64,000 nucleotides of DNA from DASSFZ01 sp035292585. Lineage in GTDB: Bacteria > Chloroflexota > Anaerolineae > Fen-1058. Under the pieces are notes generated by a model. The model did not search any database, had not been told where the DNA came from, and saw nothing but the letters and a program-made list of their open reading frames with translations. Each line of letters begins with the position of its first letter. Within the stretch, counting starts at the first letter, position 1. Position numbers and translations under genes: made by a program. The stretch lies in the NCBI GenBank assembly GCA_035292585.1, contig DATDPU010000163.1:86092-150091 (forward strand). Direction: 5' to 3'. Of the stretch, positions 32,084 through 40,597 are shown piece by piece.

Positions 32084-33547
32084 GTGGATGCCCTCGATCG
32101 GATTCGAACCTTCAGCCTCAAGCACGATCTGCTTCCGCGCGGCGAAATCGTCGTGGTCGGCGTGTCGGGCGGCCCCGATTCACTGTGCCTGCTCCACGCG
32201 CTGCTCGCCTTGCGTAGCGAGTTCGATTGCGCGCTGCACGTCGCGCACCTCAACCACCAGCTGCGCGGCGCGGACGCCGATGCCGACGCGCAATTCGTCG
32301 ACGATCTCGCCGCGCGCTGGCGCTTGCCTTGCACCCTCGGCGCGCGCGATGTGGCGGCGCTGGCCCGCGAGCACAAGCTGTCGATCGAGGAGGCGGCGCG
32401 GCAGGCGCGTTATCGTTTTCTGGCCGAAGTCGCGCGGGCAAATCACAGCCAGATCATCGCCGTGGCGCACAACGCCGACGACCAGGCTGAAAGCGTGTTG
32501 ATGCACTTCCTGCGCGGCAGCGGCACGGACGGCCTGCGAGGGATGCGTCCGATTTCAGATTTCGGACTGCGGATTTTGGATTCGTCTTTAGTCCTGCGTC
32601 ATTCGTCCCTGCGGTTGATTCGCCCCCTGCTCGCCGTGCCCCGCGCTGACGTCGAACGTTATTGCCGCGAGCACGATCTTCAACCGCGCTTCGATTTGTC
32701 GAACCTCGATACGACTTTTTTTCGCAATCGTCTGCGCCACGAACTGTTGCCGCTGCTCGAAACGTACAACCCCAACATCCGTGAGGTCTTGCGGCGCACC
32801 GCCGAAATCGTCGCGGCTGAGGTCGAACTCTTACGGCAGGCGCTCGAAGCGGCCTGGCGCGAAATCGTCGTCGCTGAGTCGGAGCAGCAGATCGAGTTCA
32901 AACTGCCGGCCTGGCGCAATGTGCCACTTGCGCTGCAACGCGCCACGCTGCGCGAAGCGGTGCGCCGCTTGCGCCCGTCGCTGCGCAACATCAACTTCGT
33001 CCACATCGAGGCGGCCGTGTCACACTTGCAGAGCGCGCAGACCGGCGCGCAGATCACGCTGCCACAGCAGCTCACAGTGGACGTGAGCTATCGGACGTTT
33101 ACGGTCGGCGCGACCGGCCACGATCTCGAACGGCCCGATTGGCCGCTGCTCGCGCCCGGTCAGACTCTGCCGGTCAACCGGACCGGCTTCACACCCCTGC
33201 CCGATTCGGACTGGCAGCTTGCCGCAACGCACGTAGAGGCTTGGAGCGATGATGTCTTCACCCATCCCGATCCCTGGACGGCCCATCTCGACGCCGCTGC
33301 GCTTGGCGCCGAGCTTGTCCTGCGTACCCGCACCACCGGCGACATGTTCCATCCGCAAGGCATGCCCGCGCCGCTTCACTTGAGCGATTGGATGACCAAC
33401 GTCAAAATCCCTCAGCGCGTGCGCGATCGTCTGCCGCTGCTCATCAGTGGTGAACGCATCGCCTGGGTTGCCGGTTTCCGCATCGGGCAACCCTTCAGCG
33501 TCACCTCCCGCACACGCCGCGTGCTCAAGCTGTCGTTTCAGCGCTGA
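32084..33547 (+). CDS. tilS: tRNA(Ile)-lysidine synthetase
   Basis: A 487-residue enzyme that converts the wobble C of tRNA-Ile(CAU) to lysidine with ATP, allowing it to read AUA. The PP-loop motif SGGPDS is at 28-33, and the family motifs AHLNHQLRG and RLRHELLPLLE are present, followed by the TilS linker and C-terminal domains. Residues about 157-175 (SDFGLRILDSSLVLRHSS) are encoded by DNA that looks like an intergenic repeat and fall in a surface loop between the PP-loop core motifs GSGTDGLRGMRP and RLIRPLL. The start is GTG. Confidence 0.92.
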   Translation: MDALDRIRTFSLKHDLLPRGEIVVVGVSGGPDSLCLLHALLALRSEFDCALHVAHLNHQLRGADADADAQFVDDLAARWRLPCTLGARDVAALAREHKLSIEEAARQARYRFLAEVARANHSQIIAVAHNADDQAESVLMHFLRGSGTDGLRGMRPISDFGLRILDSSLVLRHSSLRLIRPLLAVPRADVERYCREHDLQPRFDLSNLDTTFFRNRLRHELLPLLETYNPNIREVLRRTAEIVAAEVELLRQALEAAWREIVVAESEQQIEFKLPAWRNVPLALQRATLREAVRRLRPSLRNINFVHIEAAVSHLQSAQTGAQITLPQQLTVDVSYRTFTVGATGHDLERPDWPLLAPGQTLPVNRTGFTPLPDSDWQLAATHVEAWSDDVFTHPDPWTAHLDAAALGAELVLRTRTTGDMFHPQGMPAPLHLSDWMTNVKIPQRVRDRLPLLISGERIAWVAGFRIGQPFSVTSRTRRVLKLSFQR

Positions 33548-33556
33548 GACGCGAAA

Positions 33557-33656
33557 AGACGGTCGTCGTCTGGAACGACTCCTACCATCGCTCCTACCAT
33601 TGCGGGAATCCATCGTCGTCTGGAGACGACTCCTACAACTCCCAACTCTAACTCTC
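33557..33656. repeat. Intergenic repeats (GTCGTCTGGAACGACTCCTACC type)
   Basis: Two tandem related units, GGTCGTCGTCTGGAACGACTCC and CATCGTCGTCTGGAGACGACTCC, each with a CTCCTAC tail. A third unit is at 55965-55996. Confidence 0.65.
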
Positions 33657-33667
33657 CGCTCCCACTC

Positions 33668-34576
33668 ATGGACACCACGCCTTCCATCGTCGCCCCGCCC
33701 GCTCGTCCGATCGGTCAAGGTTATGCCATTGCGCTGACCGGCATCCTGCTATGGTCGACCACGGCGATCTTCATCAGCTACTTGCTGGAGCGCTACACCC
33801 TCGCGCCGCTGACGCTCGCCTTCTGGCGTGACCTGTTCACCACCTCGGCGCTGGCAGTGATACTGCTCGTCGCCCGTCCCGATCTGCTGCACATCGCGCG
33901 ACGGCATCGGCTATTCCTCGTCAGCTACGGGTTCTCGCTCGCCGTGATGAACACGCTGTGGACTTACTCGGTGGGCCTGAACGGCGCAGCGGTCTCCACC
34001 GTCCTGGTCTATTCTTCGCCCGCCTTCACCGCGCTCGTCGCGCGCCGATTGTTTGGCGAGCCGTTGACCCGGCTGCGCGTGGCGGCCGTCTGCATAAGCA
34101 TCTGCGGCTGCGTGTTGGTATCGGGCGCGTACACGACCGACGCCTGGTCGGTGAACCCGTGGGGGATCGTGATCGGGCTGGCGTCGGGGTTGGGCTTCAC
34201 GTTCTACAGCGTCATGGGCAAGTTCTCGGCCCGGCGCGAGATCAACCCGTGGACGGCGACGCTGTCGGCCTTCGCCGTCGCTACCTGCATCTTGTTCTTC
34301 ACGCAGACCGGCGGTACACTTTTCACGCTTGACCGCGCGATCGATGGTTGGGCAATCTTGCTCCTGTTGGCTATCGTTCCCACACTCGGCGGCTTCGGGT
34401 TGTACACGACCAGCCTGGGTTATCTCCCGGCGGGCACGGCCAATTTGATCGCCACGCTGGAACCGGCGCTCACCGCGCTGTTGGCCTTTATCCTGCTGGG
34501 CGAGTCGTTCAGCCCGATCCAGCTGACGGGCAGTTTACTCATCCTGGGAAGCGTGGTATCCTTGCGCGGGAGTTGA
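33668..34576 (+). CDS. EamA/DMT-family transporter
   Basis: A 302-residue protein with ten predicted membrane segments in two EamA halves (first helix GYAIALTGILLWSTTAIFISYLL; second half opening NPWGIVIGLASGLGFTFYSVMGK). The second-half motif LEPALTALLAFILLGESFSPIQLTGSLLILGSVV is the strongest family signature. Members export amino acids, nucleotides or drugs; substrate is not predictable. The ModE-like regulator gene starts right after its stop codon, so they may be co-expressed. Confidence 0.88.
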   Translation: MDTTPSIVAPPARPIGQGYAIALTGILLWSTTAIFISYLLERYTLAPLTLAFWRDLFTTSALAVILLVARPDLLHIARRHRLFLVSYGFSLAVMNTLWTYSVGLNGAAVSTVLVYSSPAFTALVARRLFGEPLTRLRVAAVCISICGCVLVSGAYTTDAWSVNPWGIVIGLASGLGFTFYSVMGKFSARREINPWTATLSAFAVATCILFFTQTGGTLFTLDRAIDGWAILLLLAIVPTLGGFGLYTTSLGYLPAGTANLIATLEPALTALLAFILLGESFSPIQLTGSLLILGSVVSLRGS

Positions 34577-34577
34577 G

Positions 34578-34910
34578 ATGGAGCCGCGCGTCAATTTATG
34601 GATCGAACAAGACGGCGAAGTGGTGCTCAGCGAGTGGCGCGTGAGCCTGCTCGAAGCGATCGCGCAGACGGGTTCGATCTCGGCGGCAGCGGCGCAGTTG
34701 AACGTGCCCTATCATCGCGCCTGGGACAAAATCCACGAGATGGAGGCCGGTCTCGGCGTGAAATTGGTCGAGACGCAAACGGGCGGCAGCGGCGGCGGCG
34801 GCGCGCAGCTCACGCCCGATGGTGCGCGCTACATCGAGCAGTTCCGACGTTTCCAGTCCGGCTTCAAAGAGCAGGTCGAGCGCCGGTTCCAGGAAACTTT
34901 CCAGAAGTAG
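34578..34910 (+). CDS. ModE-type winged-helix regulator (N-terminal domain only)
   Basis: A 110-residue protein with the ModE/LysR-like DNA-binding domain: LSEWRVSLLEAIAQTGSISAAAAQLNVPYHRAWDKIHEMEAGLG with a recognition helix, then the KLVETQTGGSGGGGAQLTPDG wing. It lacks the molybdate-binding TOBE/MOP domains of full-length ModE. The tungstate transport genes downstream make regulation of tungstate/molybdate uptake likely. Confidence 0.85.
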   Translation: MEPRVNLWIEQDGEVVLSEWRVSLLEAIAQTGSISAAAAQLNVPYHRAWDKIHEMEAGLGVKLVETQTGGSGGGGAQLTPDGARYIEQFRRFQSGFKEQVERRFQETFQK

Positions 34911-35238
34911 CCGCTTTTTATTTCCCTGCGTTATGCCCTAGAAACATAGCGCCGATTCTGTTGACGAATGTCACTGTTGTGTTTTATCGGCTCAGGTTAT
35001 GCTAACCCGGCATAACGCCAGACGTAGTGGATCACGAAACTCGCAGCGTAGCCCCTGGTGGGCGTCAAACGGGCGCAAGGCCCTACGCTAGGCTTTATCG
35101 GAAATAGTCGCATAGCCCCCTGCTTGCGCCCCCTTGTGGGGTTGTGGGCGTCGAAATCGCGCGAGAACGCGCACGAGGCGCTATGCTACGCTGTTATTTC
35201 CGATAGAGTCTACTACATCAACACAAGAGGAGCTTTCG
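34911..35238. other. Intergenic region with MITE-like copy D and a second repeat
   Basis: This 328-base gap is non-coding. From about 35041 to 35090 runs AGCGTAGCCCC...GGCCCTACGCT, which pairs end to end. From 35093 to 35213 is copy D of the palindromic family, in the opposite orientation to copies A and C. Nothing else is recognised. Confidence 0.6.
35093..35213. mobile_element. MITE-like palindromic element, copy D (inverted)
   Basis: The core TAGCCCCCTGCTTGCGCC is the complement of the copy A core. The outer arms are different again: CTTTATCGGAAATAG on the left against TTATTTCCGATAGAG on the right. It ends 25 bases upstream of the tupA start codon and may affect its leader. Confidence 0.7.
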
Positions 35239-36123
35239 ATGAAACAGCTAGCCGTCCCGCTTCGATCCCTTGTTTTGCTCGCCATCGTATTAGCGGCATG
35301 TACTGCGCCAGCCGCACCACCGGCCCAACCGACAACCGCTTCGGAGTCACAAGTGCTCCGGCTGGCCACCACGACCAGCACCGCCGATTCGGGCTTGCTC
35401 GACGCCCTGCTGCCGGATTTTGAAGCGCAGTGCAGCTGCCGCGTCGATGTCGTCGCCGTCGGCACCGGCCAGGCGCTCGAAATCGGCAGCAAAGGCGACG
35501 CCGATGTGGTGCTCGTCCACAGCCGCAAAGCGGAAGACCAGTTCGTCGCCGACGGACACGCAAAAGAGCGGTTCGACGTCATGTACAACGACTTCATCCT
35601 GGTCGGCCCGATCGATGACCCGGCGCAGATCAACGGTCTGGCGACGGCCCAAGAGGCCTTCAACGCCGTCATGGATGCGGAGGCGTTGTTCGCCAGCCGA
35701 GGCGACAAATCGGGCACGCACAATAAAGAGCTGAGTATCTGGGCCGCGCTGACTATCACGCCGACGGCCGAGATGCAGTGGTACAACGCGCTGGGTCAAG
35801 GGATGGGCGAGACGCTGACCTTTGCCAACGAGCAAGGCGCGTATACGCTCGCCGATCGCGGCACGTATCTGGCGATGAAAGATCAGCTGCCTAACCTGAG
35901 CGTGCTCGTCGGCGGCGCTACGCTCGCCGAGAACAAAGATAAGACCCTGCTCAACCCGTATGGCGTGCTGGCCGTCAACCCCGATACGCACCCCGGCGTC
36001 AACTTCGCGCTGGCGACGCAGTTCGTCGAGTGGCTGGTCTCGCCGGAGACGCAGCAGGCGATTGGCGCCTATGGAGCCAATAAGTTTGGGCAGCCGTTGT
36101 TCTATCCTTCGGCAGGTGAATAG
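35239..36123 (+). CDS. tupA: Tungstate-binding lipoprotein of ABC transporter
   Basis: A 294-residue lipoprotein (lipobox LAAC, Cys21) that binds tungstate for uptake. The hallmark TTTSTADSGLLDALLPDFE is present, along with VGTGQALEIGSKGDADVVLVHSR and the ligand loop RGDKSGTHNKE. GAGGAG lies upstream of ATG 35239. The stop codon is an amber TAG in the same frame as the permease, which has no ordinary start codon before 36208. Confidence 0.92.
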   Translation: MKQLAVPLRSLVLLAIVLAACTAPAAPPAQPTTASESQVLRLATTTSTADSGLLDALLPDFEAQCSCRVDVVAVGTGQALEIGSKGDADVVLVHSRKAEDQFVADGHAKERFDVMYNDFILVGPIDDPAQINGLATAQEAFNAVMDAEALFASRGDKSGTHNKELSIWAALTITPTAEMQWYNALGQGMGETLTFANEQGAYTLADRGTYLAMKDQLPNLSVLVGGATLAENKDKTLLNPYGVLAVNPDTHPGVNFALATQFVEWLVSPETQQAIGAYGANKFGQPLFYPSAGE

Positions 36124-36795
36124 AATATCGAAGACCTACTACGCGCCCTCGGCAATCCCGACTTAATCGAGATCGTCGCGCTCACTTTACGTGTCACCGG
36201 CCTGGCATTGTTGATCAGCACGCTCGTCGGCGTGCCGCTGGGCGCGCTGTTGGGGCTGGCGCAGTTCAGAGGTAAGCGCTTCATCACGGTGCTGTTGTAC
36301 ACCGGCATGGGCTTGCCGCCGGTCGTCGTCGGGCTGTTCGTCTACCTGCTGCTCTCACGCAGCGGGCCGTTTGGTTCGTTGAGCTGGTTGTTCACGCCGT
36401 CGGCGATGATCGCCGCGCAAACGGTGATCGCCCTTCCGCTGGTCACCGGCTTGACGCTAAGCGCCGTGGCCTCGGTCGACCCCGCGCTGCGCCAACAAAC
36501 GTTTGCGCTGGGCGCGACGCGCCGGCAGATCGCCTGGACCGTTCTGCGCGAGGCGCGGGTCGGGGTGACGGCGGCGATTGTCGCCGCATTCGGCGGCATC
36601 ATCTCGGAGGTTGGCGCGGTGATGCTCGTCGGCGGCAACATCGCGGGGCAGACGCGCGTGCTGACGACCGCGATCGTGTTGTACACCCGCCAGGGCGATT
36701 TCGCCTTGGCGTTGGCGCTGGGCGTGATCCTGATCGGGCTGGCCTTCGCCGCCAACCTGCTGCTGTTGCAGCTGCAAGGCAGGGCGCGCAACTGA
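36124..36795 (+). CDS. tupB: Tungstate ABC transporter permease (start uncertain)
   Basis: The membrane permease of the Tup system. From 36208 (TTG) the protein is 195 residues, but the frame is open and clearly family-like back to the tupA stop (NIEDLLRALGNPDLIEIVALTLRVTGLALL), so the true protein needs those residues. No ATG, GTG or TTG exists between the TAG at 36121 and 36208; an ATC at 36127 is the nearest non-canonical codon. About five helices and the permease motif region GATRRQIAWTVLREAR are seen. Readthrough of the TAG, a rare start codon or a sequence error are all possible. Confidence 0.8.
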   Translation, partial: NIEDLLRALGNPDLIEIVALTLRVTGLALLISTLVGVPLGALLGLAQFRGKRFITVLLYTGMGLPPVVVGLFVYLLLSRSGPFGSLSWLFTPSAMIAAQTVIALPLVTGLTLSAVASVDPALRQQTFALGATRRQIAWTVLREARVGVTAAIVAAFGGIISEVGAVMLVGGNIAGQTRVLTTAIVLYTRQGDFALALALGVILIGLAFAANLLLLQLQGRARN

Positions 36796-36798
36796 GGC

Positions 36799-36838
36799 GT
36801 GATACGTACTACGTAATACGTAGTACGTATCACGTATA
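36799..36838. repeat. Palindrome (GTGATACGTACTACGTAATACGTAGTACGTATCAC)
   Basis: A near-perfect palindrome centred on ACGTAATACGT in the short gap between tupB and tupC. It is one of the dispersed intergenic repeats, with no T-run. Confidence 0.7.
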
Positions 36839-36847
36839 CAGACACCA

Positions 36848-37570
36848 TTGGATAACCTCCTCTATCAGCTCAACTCTCTACAACAGCGCTACGGCGCGCG
36901 CCTCGTGCTCGATCTCGATCGGCTGGACGTGCAGCGCGGCGAGACGCTGGCGATGATCGGGCCGAGTGGGTCGGGCAAGAGCACGCTGTTGCGGCTGCTC
37001 CAGTTTAGCGAACGCCCCAGCGCCGGCCAGCTCATCTTCGATGGGCAGCTGATCGAGAGCGAGCCGCCGCTGGCCCTCCGCCGCCGCGTGACCACCGTCT
37101 TTCAACGCCCGATGCTGCTCGATCGCTCCGTGCGCGCCAACGTTGCCTATGGGCTGCGGCTGCGCGGCCGGCGCAATGGTCGTGAGCAGGTCGATCGCCA
37201 GCTGGAGCAGCTCGGCCTGAGCGAGCTGGCGGCTCAACCGGCGCGCGCCCTGTCCGGCGGCGAAGTTCAGCGGGTGGCGCTCGCGCGCGCCCTGGCGGTC
37301 GAGCCGGACGTGCTGCTGCTCGACGAGCCGACGGCCAATCTCGATCCCTACAACGTCGGCCTGATCGAGAACATCATCCGGGCGCAACACGAGCGCGGCG
37401 TCACGATCGTGTTGGTCACCCACCACATCTTCCAGGCGCGGCGCCTCGCCGCTCGCACGGCGCTGCTCTTGAACGGCCGCCTCATCGAAAGCGCGCCCAC
37501 CTCCGAATTGCTCGATACCCCACGCGATCCGCGCACGCGCGCGTTTTTAAGCGGCGAAATGATCTACTGA
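36848..37570 (+). CDS. tupC: Tungstate ABC transporter ATP-binding protein
   Basis: The 240-residue ATPase subunit. Walker A GPSGSGKST, Q-loop TTVFQRPMLLDRSVRANV, signature LSGGEVQRVALARAL, Walker B VLLLDEPTANLD and the H-switch VLVTHH are all present. The start is TTG 36848; no strong Shine-Dalgarno is seen, and the repeat before it may take part of the leader. Confidence 0.9.
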   Translation: MDNLLYQLNSLQQRYGARLVLDLDRLDVQRGETLAMIGPSGSGKSTLLRLLQFSERPSAGQLIFDGQLIESEPPLALRRRVTTVFQRPMLLDRSVRANVAYGLRLRGRRNGREQVDRQLEQLGLSELAAQPARALSGGEVQRVALARALAVEPDVLLLDEPTANLDPYNVGLIENIIRAQHERGVTIVLVTHHIFQARRLAARTALLLNGRLIESAPTSELLDTPRDPRTRAFLSGEMIY

Positions 37571-37583
37571 CTTTCCAACAGTA

Positions 37584-37677
37584 GACCTCCGAGGTCTCCC
37601 CAAAAGTGATGCGGGCGGTCGAAACGCCCGCGCACGCCGCGCTGAAGCCAGAGAGTCCCGTGCCGACCTCGGAGGTC
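37584..37677. repeat. Pair of GACCTCCGAGGTC palindromes
   Basis: GACCTCCGAGGTC (37584-37596) and GACCTCGGAGGTC (37665-37677), the same unit as at 492-524 but about 80 bases apart with a GGGCGGTCGAAACGCCCGC hairpin between them. Confidence 0.7.
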
Positions 37678-37832
37678 TGGTGGTCTGCAGGTTGGCAATG
37701 CAACTGTAACGGAGCGCTACACTTCCGAAACACTCCCTAGCTTGATCCACACCCATGCACAATGGTATGATGAGACGCAATCCCGTACCACACAGTTCGC
37801 TTCCGATTAATGTTGGCCTTCATCCGTGTGAC

Positions 37833-39149
37833 ATGCCGGATCAAACTCTGACTCAACCGATCAAGGGCGTCGCCTCTCCCGGACTGCACCGGCTGATCCT
37901 GTTTACCGAGTGGCTGGCGCGGCTGTCCTGGCCCGGCCAGGTTTCCGTCGTGCTTGGCTACACGGCCTTCGTCATGCTGGTCTGGGGAGTTAGCCTCGAC
38001 TCCTTCGCCGCCGGTTTTACCGTGGCGCTGGTCAGCCTGTTCTTCACCCTGATCGACTGGATCGCGCTGGCTCAGCTGCCGCGCCGCCGGCGTTCGTATG
38101 GGCCAATCGCGCCCGGCGTCGTACTGTTCGGCGGGCTGCGCTGTATCCTGAGCACGGCGCTGGCGCTGTTTGCCGGGGATGCCGTGCTCGCCTCGACATT
38201 GCTGTTGGTCGGCCATCTGGCGCTCACCGGCTACGCGCTGGATAGCATGTGGGGCGAACCGTTCCGCGTCGGCGTGACCCGACTGGTCTACCGCTCACCC
38301 AAGCTGGATGGCGCAGCGCCGATCCGGATCGCGCATCTCAGCGACTTCCACGTCGAACGGCTCACGCGCCGCGAGGAGAAGGTGCTGTCACTGCTCGACG
38401 AGCTGCGCCCGGATTTGATCGTTTACACCGGCGATCTGCTCTCGTTCTCGAACGTCGACGATCCGGTAGCTCAGGCGGAATGTCGCGAATTGATGTCGAA
38501 GCTGCGCGCGCCGTTAGGCGTGTTCGCCGTGCCCGGCACGCCGCTCATCGACACCGAGTCGGCGCTGGAGCACGTGCTGTCCGGGCTGGACAACGTCACC
38601 CTGCTCAAAGATTCTATCCTCTCGCTGTCGGGCTATCCCCCGCTCCGCTTGATCGGACTGAGCTGCACCCACAATCCGGCGCTCGATGGGCCGCGCCTGG
38701 AGCGCTTGGTCGAAGACCTGCCTTCCGATAACTATCGCCTGCTGCTGTATCACACACCCGACCTGATGCCCGAAGCCGCGCGCTGCGGCATCGACCTGGT
38801 GTTATGCGGCCATACGCATGGCGGGCAAGTGCGCCTGCCGCTGTTCGGCGCGCTGTTCACCAGCTCGATCTACTGGAAGCGCTACGAGATGGGCGAGTAT
38901 CGCGAAGGCCACACCACCCTGTATGTCTCGCGTGGCATCGGCATGGAGGGCAAAGGCATGCCGCGCATGCGCTTTTTGTGCGAGCCCGAAATTGAACTGA
39001 TCGAGCTGCGGGGCACGCGCGCCGCCGAAGATACGCTGCGTGAGCGCGCGCCTGGCCGCCCCACAACCAATGGGCCGCATAGCGAGACGGCCGTGAAGCA
39101 GCTGCTGAACCGCCTGCACCCGATCCGAGCCTTCGAGGAACGCGGGTGA
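37833..39149 (+). CDS. Membrane-anchored metallophosphoesterase-like protein with a degenerate GNH motif
   Basis: Four N-terminal helices (ending near residue 135) precede a calcineurin-like phosphoesterase domain of the YkuE/YaeI type. Metal motifs are found in SDFHVE, YTGDLL, LLLYHTPD and CGHTHGGQ. The usual GNHD block is replaced by VPGTPLID, so the Asn and His are absent. Activity may be lost or altered. I use ATG 37833 (MPDQTL, 438 residues); ATG 37755 would add 26 residues. The next gene overlaps its stop codon. Confidence 0.8.
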   Translation: MPDQTLTQPIKGVASPGLHRLILFTEWLARLSWPGQVSVVLGYTAFVMLVWGVSLDSFAAGFTVALVSLFFTLIDWIALAQLPRRRRSYGPIAPGVVLFGGLRCILSTALALFAGDAVLASTLLLVGHLALTGYALDSMWGEPFRVGVTRLVYRSPKLDGAAPIRIAHLSDFHVERLTRREEKVLSLLDELRPDLIVYTGDLLSFSNVDDPVAQAECRELMSKLRAPLGVFAVPGTPLIDTESALEHVLSGLDNVTLLKDSILSLSGYPPLRLIGLSCTHNPALDGPRLERLVEDLPSDNYRLLLYHTPDLMPEAARCGIDLVLCGHTHGGQVRLPLFGALFTSSIYWKRYEMGEYREGHTTLYVSRGIGMEGKGMPRMRFLCEPEIELIELRGTRAAEDTLRERAPGRPTTNGPHSETAVKQLLNRLHPIRAFEERG

Positions 39150-39508
39150 CTGAGACGCGCCCGGACGAGAACCTGCTTGGCGAAGCCCGCGAACTGATCC
39201 TGGTCAGCGCCGACGCGACAGGCGCGCCTCAGGAAACCCCATTGCCGTTTGTGTACGACGACGGCGTCGTCTACCTGCTCGCGCACAGCGCTGCCGACTG
39301 GTATCAAAACGTCCAACGCGATCAGGGCGTAGTGCTGCGCGTGGAACGGCGCGGCTTTAGAGGCCGCGCCCGGCCGCCTAACGCCAAACAGCGCCCCCAG
39401 GCGTCCGCCCAGATCACGGCCTTGTTCAAGCGCAAGTATGGCGCGGCTGTGCTCAAAGACTGGCCCTTACAGGCGCAGCGGCCCGTGACAATCGACATAC
39501 AGTTTTGA
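39146..39508 (+). CDS. Split-beta-barrel protein, PPOX / deazaflavin nitroreductase-like
   Basis: A 120-residue protein with the single split-barrel pattern (ARELILVSADATGAPQETPLPFVYDDGVVYLLAHSAADWYQNVQRDQGVVLRV), resembling F420- or FMN-binding small oxidoreductases. The YNV-like WYQNVQRD motif fits the deazaflavin group. Its GTG start overlaps the TGA of the previous gene. Cofactor and substrate are not established. An AAACACGCCTC / GAGGCGTGTTT hairpin follows it. Confidence 0.75.
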   Translation: MTETRPDENLLGEARELILVSADATGAPQETPLPFVYDDGVVYLLAHSAADWYQNVQRDQGVVLRVERRGFRGRARPPNAKQRPQASAQITALFKRKYGAAVLKDWPLQAQRPVTIDIQF

Positions 39509-39512
39509 TGTC

Positions 39513-39541
39513 AAACACGCCTCGGCTGGAGGCGTGTTTGG
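39513..39541 (+). terminator. Hairpin terminator candidate
   Basis: Stem AAACACGCCTC / GAGGCGTGTTT with a five-base loop, followed by a weak T-rich GGCTTTACAC. It lies between the split-barrel gene and the response regulator. Confidence 0.6.
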
Positions 39542-39596
39542 CTTTACACTGTTCGCAGTCATCGACTCGATCGCTGCCGCCCGCCGCGAGGTTCGT

Positions 39597-40286
39597 GTGA
39601 CGCCTCAGCACATCCTCATTGTCGAAGACGATCCGGCCATCGCCGCGTTCGTACAAACGGCGCTCGAACGCGAGGGGTTTGCGACAGATAGCGTCGCTAA
39701 CGGCCGCGCCGCGCTCGACCGCGTCGCCGCCGCCCCGCCCGACCTCATCCTGCTCGACCTGATGCTGCCCGGCCTCGACGGCCTGCAAGTCTGCCAGGCC
39801 ATCCGCCGCCGGCCGGGTTACATCCCTATCATCATGCTCACCGCCAAAGACGACGACGTCGATAAGATCGTCGGGTTGGAGCTCGGCGCGGACGACTATA
39901 TCACCAAGCCGTTCAAGACGCGCGAGCTGATCGCGCGGGCGCGCGCAATTCTGCGCCTGATCCACCATTGCGCCGATCCGGCTTCGCGCTGCTTGCGCTT
40001 CGGCCCGCTGGAGATCGACTTGGGCGGGCGCACCGTCACCTGCAACGGCGAGTTGATCGGCCTGACGCCGAAAGAGTTCGACCTGTTGGCGCTGCTCGCG
40101 TCCCACCCTGGCCGGGTCTTTGGCCGGGAGACGCTGCTGGAGCAAGTGTGGGGCTTCGATTACGCCGGCGAATCCCGCACGGTGGACGTGCACATTCAAC
40201 GCTTGCGCCAAAAGATCGAAGCCGATCCCCACACGCCGGAATTCTTAATCACCGTGCGCAACTTCGGCTACAAGTTCGAAGACTGA
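39597..40286 (+). CDS. OmpR/PhoB-family response regulator
   Basis: A 229-residue two-domain regulator. The receiver has Asp10/Asp11 acidic residues, phospho-acceptor Asp54 in LLDLMLPG and Lys104 in TKPF; the C-terminal winged helix reads LTPKEFDLLALLASHPGRVFGRETLLEQVWG and RTVDVHIQRLRQKIE. I use GTG 39597, preceded by GAGG, rather than upstream codons that do not fit the first strand. A histidine kinase gene follows after about 310 bases of repeats, probably its partner. Confidence 0.9.
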   Translation: MTPQHILIVEDDPAIAAFVQTALEREGFATDSVANGRAALDRVAAAPPDLILLDLMLPGLDGLQVCQAIRRRPGYIPIIMLTAKDDDVDKIVGLELGADDYITKPFKTRELIARARAILRLIHHCADPASRCLRFGPLEIDLGGRTVTCNGELIGLTPKEFDLLALLASHPGRVFGRETLLEQVWGFDYAGESRTVDVHIQRLRQKIEADPHTPEFLITVRNFGYKFED

Positions 40287-40333
40287 GGGCGTATCACGGC
40301 GCGGGTCTGCGAAGCGTGCCGCAACCCAAACAT

Positions 40334-40492
40334 GGGGACGCGGATAAACGCGGATTCACGCGGATTCTGATGTTATCTGCGTTCATCCGCGTGAATCCGC
40401 GTCCAAAAACTTCGCGGCCAACGCAGTTTCTGCGAAGCATGCCGCAAACACAGAAGTGATCCACGAATCCACACGAATGAACACGAATAAGG
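40334..40492. repeat. Intergenic repeats (GCGGATTCACGCGG palindrome and CCACGAATCCACACG unit)
   Basis: GACGCGGATAAACGCGGATTCACGCGG pairs with CGCGTTCATCCGCGTGAATCCGCGTC (40335-40406). Next is the CCACGAATCCACACGAATGAACACGAA unit (40457-40490). These fill most of the gap from 40287 to 40597; the remainder (to 40597) has a GAAGCGTCGG hairpin-like stretch but no gene. Confidence 0.65.
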
Positions 40493-40597
40493 CTTTTCTT
40501 TGTGCCCTGGTGTCTCGCCTAGCGCGCCCCCGACGCGAAGCGTCGGATAGGGCGTGGTGGTGAGTTTTCAGACAGCCTCTGAACTCGAGGGGACGAG

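Noticed and set aside
33557..33656. Possible CRISPR-like direct repeats
   Set aside because: Only two imperfect units with no regular spacing or unique spacers, and each is a hairpin repeat found elsewhere.
36848..37570. Assignment of the ABC genes as molybdate or phosphate transport
   Set aside because: The binding protein has the TTTSTxDSGLLDxLLPxFE signature of TupA, not ModA or PstS.
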